Positions 1 to 5,261 of a stretch of 5,960 bases of DNA are shown piece after piece. This DNA comes from Actinomycetota bacterium (lineage in GTDB: Bacteria > Actinomycetota > Actinomycetes > Nanopelagicales > Nanopelagicaceae). The DNA is taken from the NCBI GenBank assembly GCA_947480375.1, contig CANKCX010000051.1, positions 1 to 5,960 of the forward strand, read 5' to 3'. The position numbers and the translations under genes were made by a program. Below the pieces are notes generated by a model that did no database searches, was not told where the DNA came from, and saw nothing but the letters and a program-made list of their open reading frames with translations. Numbering within the stretch: the first letter of the stretch is position 1; every line of letters begins with the position of its first letter.

Positions 1-2
1 GA

Positions 3-494
<492 letters not shown>

Positions 495-502
495 GGATAA
501 AA

Positions 503-1120
503 ATGAGCAGCACAAATAGCTTTAGCGAAAGTGAATCAAACCAAGTCGAAACAACTATCGAAATCCAATTAACCAATCGCGATCGCAAGACCGTTTTCTT
601 CCGTGGAATCTTGGTTTTCCCTACCGTAATTTTCATTGGTTCATTCACCCAATCAATGCACGCTGGCGCTTCTTTCGGCGGTTTGCTATTTGTTCCTGCA
701 CTTTTGGCATTGCTAGTTCGTGGTGTTTATCCAAGTTATGTTCTTTCATTTAACAAATCAATGCTTGAACTAAATGCCCGTATTGCGGCATATGCACTTC
801 TATTAACCGACGAATATCCATCAATCGAAGCCAATCCAAATATTAAAGTTGATCTTCCAGATATCGATGGCGGCAAGAAGCTCTCACGCGTACTGCCGTT
901 AGTTAAGTGGCTCTTTGCAATTCCGCTTTACATTGTTGGTGCGGTCTATGCCATCATCGCTTTGATCCTAACTTTCGCAGCATGGATCATCACAAGTGCG
1001 ACCGGAAATTATCCAGAGAGCATTGCAAACTTCGTTCTCGGAACAATTGAATTCTGGAACCGCATCTATGGTTATGCAGCAGTTCTCGTAACCGACGATT
1101 ACCCACGCTTCACTCTTTAA
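503..1120 (+). CDS. DUF4389 domain membrane protein
   Basis: A 205-residue protein of unknown function. The start is ATG 503 with AGGGA at 493-497, five bases upstream and overlapping the argG stop. Residues 1-28 are polar and Ser/Glu-rich. Hydrophobic segments lie at about 31-50, 54-72 and 130-165, so three or more membrane passes are likely. The family signature is clear in the second half: LPLVKWLFAIPLYIV (131-145), the aromatic FWNRIYGYAAVLVTDDYPRF block (184-203), and the same pattern earlier as LNARIAAYALLLTDEYPSI (90-108). Each block is preceded about 30 residues upstream by a YP pair (76-77 and 170-171), which suggests an internal duplication. DUF4389 proteins are common in actinobacteria but have no assigned activity. 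Sitting 8 nt behind argG implies cotranscription, not necessarily a role in arginine metabolism. Confidence 0.85.
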   Translation: MSSTNSFSESESNQVETTIEIQLTNRDRKTVFFRGILVFPTVIFIGSFTQSMHAGASFGGLLFVPALLALLVRGVYPSYVLSFNKSMLELNARIAAYALLLTDEYPSIEANPNIKVDLPDIDGGKKLSRVLPLVKWLFAIPLYIVGAVYAIIALILTFAAWIITSATGNYPESIANFVLGTIEFWNRIYGYAAVLVTDDYPRFTL

Positions 1121-1123
1121 TAC

Positions 1124-1186
1124 TTTCTTAGTTTGCTGGTGCGGCAGGCGCTAATCACGCTTGAGCCACCTAAAACCAATAAGAAA
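1124..1186 (+). other. Imperfect 63-nt inverted repeat after the DUF4389 gene
   Basis: TTTCTTA (1124-1130) pairs with TAAGAAA (1180-1186), GGTG (1138-1141) with CACC (1167-1170), and GGCG (1147-1150) with CGCT (1158-1161, one G-U) around the loop CTAATCA. Two internal loops separate the helices. It begins 4 nt after the stop codon, so it could be a 3'-UTR processing or decay element of the argG-DUF4389 transcript. There is no T run after it, so it is not a classical intrinsic terminator. No known RNA family was recognised. Confidence 0.35.
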
Positions 1187-1203
1187 TAGCCCTGGATTCC
1201 GCG

Positions 1204-1209
1204 TGTAAT
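1204..1209 (+). promoter_or_regulatory. Possible -10 box of the permease gene
   Basis: TGTAAT at 1204-1209 sits in the 11-mer CGCGTGTAATT (1200-1210), which recurs exactly over the -10 of the whiB promoter (4868-4878). No good -35 is visible 16-18 nt upstream (the sequence there is around TAAGAAA), so this is weak. If real, transcription would start near 1216 and give a leader of about 90 nt before ATG 1309. Confidence 0.25.
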
Positions 1210-1214
1210 TACGG

Positions 1215-1246
1215 GGTTACTGCTGCGTAGCGACCTACCATTTTTT
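1215..1246 (+). terminator. Weak hairpin plus T6, possible attenuator in the permease leader
   Basis: GGTT (1215-1218) can pair with GACC (1232-1235), and GCT (1222-1224) with AGC (1229-1231), around the loop GCGT with a three-base bulge. T6 follows at 1241-1246 after TACCA. Seven pairs and a five-base gap before the T run make it a poor terminator by usual standards. It would act only if transcription begins well upstream. It is listed as a candidate because it precedes a nucleobase permease, a class often controlled in the leader. Confidence 0.2.
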
Positions 1247-1261
1247 CAAATGTTCCCCAGT

Positions 1262-1283
1262 CACAGAGAACTCTGTGGCCACA
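1262..1283 (+). promoter_or_regulatory. Overlapping palindromes just upstream of the permease start
   Basis: CACAGAGAACTCTGTG (1262-1277) is a perfect 16-base palindrome. TGTGGCCACA (1274-1283) is a perfect 10-base palindrome that shares TGTG 1274-1277 with it. The shared TGTG can pair with CACA on either side (1262-1265 or 1280-1283). The pair lies 13 nt before the ribosome-binding site. It could be a repressor operator at DNA level or a switchable leader hairpin at RNA level. The sequence does not decide between these, and I recognise no known operator consensus. Confidence 0.4.
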
Positions 1284-1308
1284 AACATAGGAAATGGGAA
1301 GGAAAGCA

Positions 1309-2571
1309 ATGTCGCTTTTATCTTGGAAGCTTCACGGAAATGGCAAGAAAATTGCTGACGGAGATGTTGTTAAGCCAGACGAACGCCTAGCTTGGCCACT
1401 AACTATCGGTGTTGGTATTCAACACATCGCAGCAATGTTTGGTGCAACATTCTTAGTGCCAATCATCACCGGATTTCCACCAAGTACAACTCTATTTTTC
1501 TCTGGTGTAGGAACCTTAATTTTCCTAACTCTTACCAAGAACAAAGTACCTAGCTATCTAGGTTCATCATTTGCATTCCTTGCGCCAATCGCGGCTGCAA
1601 TGACAAATGGTGGAATGGCAGTAGCACTCGGTGGCGTAGTTGCAACCGGTGTAATTCTTGCCGTTGTTGGTTTAGTAGTTAATGCAGTTGGAATCGGCTG
1701 GGTTAACTGGCTGCTACCTCCAGTAGTAACAGGTTCGATCGTAATGATTATCGGTCTAAACCTTGCTGGCGCTGCAAATAACAACTTCAAGCAAGCACCA
1801 CTAACTGCAATCATCACACTTGCTGCAGTAGCACTTATCGGAGCAATGTCAAAGGGCTTCCTAGGTCGCATCAGCATCTTTGGTGGAATCGTTGTTGGAT
1901 ATGCCTTCGCAGCATTTAACGGAGATATTAATTTTGATGGCGTTAAAGCAGCGAAGTGGGTTGCAATGCCAACATTCACAACTCCAACTTTCGATATGAA
2001 TGCAATCTTGCTATTTATTCCTGTTGTACTTGTTCTGATTGCTGAAAACGTTGGACACGTTAAAGCAGTTGCAGCAATGACCGGAAAAGATCTAGATGGT
2101 CAAATGGGTAACGCACTATTCGCAGATGGAATTGCAACAACACTTGCTGGTGCTGGTGGCGGTTCTGGTACAACCACTTACGCAGAAAACATTGGCGTAA
2201 TGGCTGCTACACGCATCTATTCAACAGCTGCTTATTGGGTAGCTGGCGTAGGCGCAATCCTGCTTTCACTTTCACCGAAGTTTGGCGCAATCCTTAGTGC
2301 CACACCTGCAGGTGTTCTTGGCGGCGTAGGCGTTGCTCTTTACGGAATGATCGGAGTTCTCGGTGCCAAGATTTGGATCGAAAACAAAGTTAATTTCGGA
2401 AACTCAACAAACCTTTTCATCGCAGCAACAACTTTGATTATCGGTATTGCCGATATGACATGGAAGCGTGGAGATTATTCCTTCGGTGGAATCATCAACG
2501 GAACATTGGTTGCAGTAATTGGCTACCAAGTTCTACGTGCGCTTAACAAAGCTGCTGGCAAGGCCGAATAG
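1309..2571 (+). CDS. NCS2-family uracil/pyrimidine permease (UraA/RutG-like)
   Basis: A 420-residue inner-membrane protein, probably with the 14-segment NCS2 fold, importing uracil or a related nucleobase by proton symport. I chose ATG 1309 because GGGAAGGA (1296-1303) lies five bases before it. The in-frame ATG at 1294 has only a poorly spaced AGGA and would add five residues. Counting from 1309, the TM1 Gln-His pair is Q38-H39 and the substrate-site segment AENVGH has E246. The family signature ENIGVMAATR begins at E293 and matches the [QEP]-N-x-G-x4-T-[RKG] rule. These glutamates correspond to E241 and E290 of E. coli UraA. GFPPSTTLFFSGVGT and SYLGSSFAFLAPI are typical of uracil permeases, while the SGTTTYAENIG run resembles RutG. 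Uracil is the likeliest substrate; thymine or xanthine cannot be excluded. It appears to form its own transcription unit. Confidence 0.9.
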   Translation: MSLLSWKLHGNGKKIADGDVVKPDERLAWPLTIGVGIQHIAAMFGATFLVPIITGFPPSTTLFFSGVGTLIFLTLTKNKVPSYLGSSFAFLAPIAAAMTNGGMAVALGGVVATGVILAVVGLVVNAVGIGWVNWLLPPVVTGSIVMIIGLNLAGAANNNFKQAPLTAIITLAAVALIGAMSKGFLGRISIFGGIVVGYAFAAFNGDINFDGVKAAKWVAMPTFTTPTFDMNAILLFIPVVLVLIAENVGHVKAVAAMTGKDLDGQMGNALFADGIATTLAGAGGGSGTTTYAENIGVMAATRIYSTAAYWVAGVGAILLSLSPKFGAILSATPAGVLGGVGVALYGMIGVLGAKIWIENKVNFGNSTNLFIAATTLIIGIADMTWKRGDYSFGGIINGTLVAVIGYQVLRALNKAAGKAE

Positions 2572-2587
2572 CCTCGCTCAAAACCGT

Positions 2588-2656
2588 AAAAAGAGCTCCG
2601 TTGTTTGAAGACTAACTATAGAAAGTTAAGTCTCTCAAACGCTCGGAGCTCTTTTT
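2588..2656 (+). terminator. Long intrinsic terminator hairpin after the permease
   Basis: AAAAAGAGCTCCG (2588-2600) and CGGAGCTCTTTTT (2644-2656) form a perfect 13-bp stem. Pairing continues inward: GTTTGA (2603-2608) with TCAAAC (2635-2640), AGAC (2609-2612) with GTCT (2630-2633), and TAACT (2613-2617) with AGTTA (2624-2628). This leaves a six-base loop ATAGAA, small bulges at 2629 and 2634, and one 2x3 internal loop. In all about 28 pairs lie in 69 nt. It begins 16 nt after the permease stop and carries T5 at its 3' side. Because the 5' side is A5, it should terminate in both directions. The stem is far longer than a terminator needs. Confidence 0.8.
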
Positions 2657-2773
2657 GTCTCTAAGCCAATCGCCAACCAAGACCCGATTTTTTATAACCC
2701 TATAAATTTTGCCCCTCTGCGATTAGACTCACCAAAGATTTATTTCACTTATACCGAGTAGCGGGAGAACCAA
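2657..2773 (+). promoter_or_regulatory. Upstream region of the oxidoreductase gene
   Basis: A 117-nt A/T-rich stretch between the terminator hairpin and ATG 2774. It must hold the promoter for the oxidoreductase unit if the hairpin is efficient. TATAAC (2693-2698), TATAAA (2701-2706) and TATACC (2750-2755) are possible -10 boxes, but none has a good TTGACA-like partner at 16-18 nt, so no exact promoter is called. A clear ribosome-binding site GGGAG lies at 2763-2767, six bases before the start. No operator or riboswitch was recognised. Confidence 0.35.
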
Positions 2774-3769
2774 ATGTCTGTAACACCATTTCGTTGGGGA
2801 ATTTTAGGCGCCGGTGGAATTGCCGAGCAGTTCACCAGAGATGTATTGCGTCTTGAAGATCATCGCGTAGTTGCAGTTGGTTCTAGAACCCAAGTTAAAG
2901 CTGATGCCTTCGCCGATAAGTTTGCGATTCCAAATCGCCATGATTCATATCAAAAATTAGTCAACGATCCAGATATCGATGCGGTTTATGTCGCAACCCA
3001 CCACCCAATGCATATGCGCGATACTTTAATGGCGCTAAATGCTGGCAAACCCGTTCTCTGTGAAAAGCCATTCGCAATGTCTTATGACGAGACTAAAACC
3101 ATGATTGATACTGCTCATGAAAAGAATTTATTGCTAATGGAAGCCATGTGGGCTCGCTATTTGCCACATATGATCAAAATTCGTGAAGTAATTAAATCTG
3201 GAATCTTGGGTGAAATTATTTCAGTTCGCGCAGATCACGGACAATGGTTTGAAAAAGATCCGAACTTCAGATTGTTCGCACCAGAATTTGGTGGCGGCGC
3301 ACTCTTTGATCTAGGAATTTATCCAGTTTCATTTGCTTCTATGGTTCTTGGAACCCCTTCAAAAGTCACAGCTCGCAGTACAAAGGCATTTACAGGGGTT
3401 GATGGTCAGACCTCAGTAATTTTGGAGTACCCAACTGGCGCGCAAGCAATTTTGAATATGACCAACTTAGCTGCGACACCAAACCGTGCAGTAATTATTG
3501 GAAGCGATGCCAGATTAGAAATTGATCGCACCTTCTACTTCCCATCAACCTGGCGAGTTCTCAATTACAAAGATGAAGTAGTTGCTGGATCAGATAAGCG
3601 ATATGTCGGACATGGTCTGCGTGAAGAGGCGATCGAATTCGCTCGTTGCGCCCGTGCTGGCGAGAAGGAATCACCGATGTTGCCACACTCTGAAATCCTT
3701 TCGATCATGGGCACAATGACTGAAATCGCTAATCAGATCGGCCTCAAGTTCGAGAAGTTTGCTCAATAA
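2774..3769 (+). CDS. Gfo/Idh/MocA-family NAD(P)-dependent oxidoreductase
   Basis: A 331-residue cytosolic dehydrogenase, the usual length for the family. The N-terminal Rossmann domain opens with GILGAGGIA (9-17), has VVAVGSR at 32-38, and ends in the hallmark CEKPFAMS (96-103), whose lysine (K98) is the conserved catalytic or cofactor-contacting residue. The C-terminal alpha/beta domain carries EAMWARYLP (123-131) and GGGALFDLGIYPV (173-185), with D179 and Y183 in the usual D-x-G-x-Y arrangement. The EAMWARYLP and DLGIYPV pattern resembles the dimeric dihydrodiol dehydrogenase/glucose-fructose oxidoreductase-like branch, which acts on sugars, polyols or cyclic diols. The substrate cannot be read from sequence. 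The start has GGGAG six bases upstream. It overlaps or directly abuts the following sugar nucleotidyltransferase gene, so the two are translationally coupled, and a sugar-related substrate is plausible but inferred. Confidence 0.88.
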   Translation: MSVTPFRWGILGAGGIAEQFTRDVLRLEDHRVVAVGSRTQVKADAFADKFAIPNRHDSYQKLVNDPDIDAVYVATHHPMHMRDTLMALNAGKPVLCEKPFAMSYDETKTMIDTAHEKNLLLMEAMWARYLPHMIKIREVIKSGILGEIISVRADHGQWFEKDPNFRLFAPEFGGGALFDLGIYPVSFASMVLGTPSKVTARSTKAFTGVDGQTSVILEYPTGAQAILNMTNLAATPNRAVIIGSDARLEIDRTFYFPSTWRVLNYKDEVVAGSDKRYVGHGLREEAIEFARCARAGEKESPMLPHSEILSIMGTMTEIANQIGLKFEKFAQ

Positions 3770-4754
3770 AACTTTGATCGATAAAACTTTGGTAAATAGA
3801 TCTGCAATTCTCTTAGTTGGCGGCCGCGGCACCAGGTTGCAGCCTCTAACTAACAACACGCCAAAGCCAATGTTGCAGGTTGCTGGTGTGCCATTTACCG
3901 AACATCAGATCTTAAAAGCACGTGATGCTGGAATATCAGAAATAGTTCTTGCAACTTCATTTAAAGCCGAACTATTCGAACCTTATTTCGGTGATGGCGC
4001 AGATTTCGGAATTTCAATTAAATATGCAGTTGAAGAAGTTGCACTCGGCACTGGTGGGGCTATCAGCAATGCAGCACAAGTTTTAAGTAGCGCTAATGAG
4101 TCAAATGGCAGAGCTCCAATTGCAATATTTAATGGCGATGTTTTAAGTGGGCATGATTTAAATGCGCAATTTGAATTTCATGAAGCAAAAGGCGCAGATG
4201 TAACTCTCTATTTAACCAAAGTTGAAGATGCCCGGGCATATGGGGCAGTTGAATTAGATGATTTTGGAAAAGTTTCGGCATTTAATGAGAAGATGGAAAA
4301 TCCACCAACAAACACCATCAATGCCGGATGTTATATTTTTAATCGAGATGTGATTAACACAATTCCATTTGGGAAAGTCATCAGCGTCGAGCGCGAAACT
4401 TTTCCTAAATTACTTAATGATGGTGCAAAAGTTTTTGGATTTATTGATACCTCTTACTGGCTAGATATTGGAACACCCGCAGCGCTGCTTAAAGCATCGC
4501 GCGATCTTGTCTTCGAAAAGAAGCTTGAATTTCTCGCACTTGAAGGTTCTAAAATTTCACCAAGTGCAAAGGTAAATGGCGGAAGCGTTATTGGTCGGGC
4601 TGCCCAGATTGGGGATGCTGCCCAAATTTCTGGCTCTGTAATTGGCGATGGGGCAAAGGTCGGGGCCGGGGCTAATCTTCTAAATTGCTTTGTAGCCGAA
4701 GGATTTGAAGTTCCAGGACAAGTAATCGCTGAAAATAATTTCTTTGGCTATTAA
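3759..4754 (+). CDS. Sugar-phosphate nucleotidyltransferase, probably mannose-1-phosphate guanylyltransferase
   Basis: Up to 331 residues of the NTP_transferase family, which joins a sugar 1-phosphate to a nucleotide; GDP-mannose is the likely product. Counted from TTG 3759, ILLVGGRGTRLQPLT (17-31) is the nucleotide-binding signature with K36 after it. FNGD (124-127) supplies the metal-binding Asp, and NEK (176-178), NAGCYIF (188-194) and WLDIGTP (234-240) complete the catalytic domain. Residues from about 266 show IG..A.I repeats of a short left-handed beta-helix. No ATG or GTG start is available. TTG at 3759, 3774 and 3789 are possible; 3789 puts the signature seven residues from the start, as in relatives, but none has a good ribosome-binding site. 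Stop-start overlap with the oxidoreductase suggests coupled translation. The substrate is inferred from position beside whiB and a GT2 gene, as with Rv3264c in Mycobacterium; glucose-1-phosphate remains possible. Confidence 0.85.
   Translation: MLNKTLIDKTLVNRSAILLVGGRGTRLQPLTNNTPKPMLQVAGVPFTEHQILKARDAGISEIVLATSFKAELFEPYFGDGADFGISIKYAVEEVALGTGGAISNAAQVLSSANESNGRAPIAIFNGDVLSGHDLNAQFEFHEAKGADVTLYLTKVEDARAYGAVELDDFGKVSAFNEKMENPPTNTINAGCYIFNRDVINTIPFGKVISVERETFPKLLNDGAKVFGFIDTSYWLDIGTPAALLKASRDLVFEKKLEFLALEGSKISPSAKVNGGSVIGRAAQIGDAAQISGSVIGDGAKVGAGANLLNCFVAEGFEVPGQVIAENNFFGY
3766..3791 (+). repeat. 15-nt-period tandem duplication at the nucleotidyltransferase start
   Basis: ATAAAACTTTG occurs at 3766-3776 and again at 3781-3791, exactly 15 nt apart and therefore in frame. 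Each copy ends in a TTG that could serve as start codon. The first copy also includes the TAA stop of the oxidoreductase. In the long reading it encodes the doubled peptide NKTLIDKTLV. Confidence 0.8.
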
Positions 4755-4808
4755 TTCGTATTTACAAATTTTTCTGCAATAAATCGATAAAAAACCCGAA
4801 AATATCCC

Positions 4809-4823
4809 AAAATTATTAATTTT
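4809..4823 (+). other. A/T-only hairpin between the nucleotidyltransferase and whiB
   Basis: AAAATT (4809-4814) pairs with AATTTT (4818-4823) around ATT, with one more C-G pair outside (4808/4824). It lies 54 nt after the nucleotidyltransferase stop and 26 nt before the whiB -35 box. Without G/C pairs it would be a weak terminator, so transcription may read through from the upstream unit. Confidence 0.3.
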
Positions 4824-4848
4824 GAGCGTAAATATTGCGCACTCGGGC

Positions 4849-4877
4849 TTGACTTAATCGAGTTACACGCGTGTAAT
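4849..4877 (+). promoter_or_regulatory. whiB promoter (housekeeping-type -35 and -10)
   Basis: TTGACT (4849-4854) and TGTAAT (4872-4877) are separated by exactly 17 nt, a strong match to the principal-sigma consensus. Transcription would begin near 4884, giving a 5' UTR of about 50 nt before ATG 4933. The -10 box is overlapped by a 14-bp palindrome. Confidence 0.75.
4863..4876 (+). promoter_or_regulatory. Perfect palindrome overlapping the whiB -10 box (candidate operator)
   Basis: TTACACGCGTGTAA equals its own reverse complement over 14 bases, and its right half forms most of the -10 box TGTAAT. A dimeric regulator bound here would cover the spacer and -10 and should repress. The regulator is unknown. 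The half-site TGTAA recurs at 1204-1208 upstream of the permease. Confidence 0.5.
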
Positions 4878-4890
4878 TCTCTCAGTAAAC

Positions 4891-4907
4891 CCGCCCTATC
4901 CGGGCGG
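4891..4907 (+). other. GC-rich hairpin in the whiB 5' UTR
   Basis: CCGCCC (4891-4896) pairs perfectly with GGGCGG (4902-4907) around TATCC. It starts about 7 nt after the expected transcription start and ends 11 nt before the AAGGAG ribosome-binding site (4919-4924). An all-G/C six-pair stem stands out in such A/T-rich surroundings. It may stabilise the mRNA 5' end. It has no T run after it and leaves the ribosome-binding site free, so neither termination nor occlusion is suggested. Confidence 0.55.
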
Positions 4908-4932
4908 CTCAAAGTTTGAAGGAGTTACCCGT

Positions 4933-5214
4933 ATGAGCGATCCACGCCCGGTTCAATCAGTTTCAATTGAAGGCGTAATCAATAGCGACGGCATCGAACT
5001 TTCCTGGCAAGAGCGCGCTCTATGTGCTCAAACCGATCCAGAAGCTTTCTTCCCTGAAAAGGGTGGTTCAACTCGTGAAGCAAAGCGAGTTTGTTTATCT
5101 TGTGACGTTCGTGGTGAGTGCTTGGAATATGCGCTCGCACATGACGAGCGTTTCGGTATTTGGGGAGGCCTCTCCGAACGCGAGCGTCGTCGCCTAAAGC
5201 GCCGCTCTGCATAA
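4933..5214 (+). CDS. whiB: WhiB-family iron-sulfur regulator, WhiB2/WhmD type
   Basis: A 93-residue Wbl protein. It binds a [4Fe-4S] cluster through C31, C54, C57 and C63 (C-x22-C-x2-C-x5-C), all present. SWQERALCAQTDPEAFFPEK and GGSTREAKRVC match Streptomyces WhiB and mycobacterial WhiB2/WhmD nearly residue for residue. The turn motif GIWGG (75-79) and the basic tail SERERRRLKRR (81-91) follow as expected. Family members bind region 4 of the principal sigma factor; WhiB acts with WhiA on division and septation genes in Streptomyces, and WhmD is needed for septation in Mycobacterium. Here a role in division control is inferred. The N-terminus (1-24) is not conserved. The start has AAGGAG eight bases upstream and its own promoter with an overlapping palindrome. 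The glycosyltransferase begins 47 nt downstream, probably cotranscribed. Confidence 0.95.
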   Translation: MSDPRPVQSVSIEGVINSDGIELSWQERALCAQTDPEAFFPEKGGSTREAKRVCLSCDVRGECLEYALAHDERFGIWGGLSERERRRLKRRSA

Positions 5215-5261
5215 TTTAATTTTTAATCGCTATTTTAAGAAATTTAGTCAAGGATTAACCC

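Noticed and set aside
1138..1170. tRNA or tRNA remnant suggested by the GGTG...CACC pairing
   Set aside because: No TTCRA T-loop, no D-arm pattern, and the arm is only four pairs; not a tRNA on either strand.
1124..1245. Known riboswitch (purine, guanidine-I, TPP, PRPP) before the permease
   Set aside because: None of the core motifs I know for these classes is present; kept only as an unnamed structured region.
1294..1308. Earlier ATG (1294) as permease start
   Set aside because: The ribosome-binding site GGGAAGGA is well placed for ATG 1309, and for 1294 only a poorly spaced AGGA is available; the extra five residues (MGRKA) have no family support.
1554..1979. Open reading frame of 141 codons on the minus strand
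   Set aside because: Lies wholly inside the permease gene; its Pro/Thr/Ala-rich translation is what an antisense frame of an Ala/Gly/Val-rich membrane protein gives, and it shows no domain.
3671..3859. Minus-strand open frame across the oxidoreductase/nucleotidyltransferase junction
   Set aside because: Antisense to two strong genes, no recognisable family, and overlaps the nucleotide-binding signature codons of the + strand.
4979..5212. Minus-strand open frame of 77 codons
   Set aside because: Complement of whiB, whose four cysteines and GIWGG motif leave no doubt about the coding strand.
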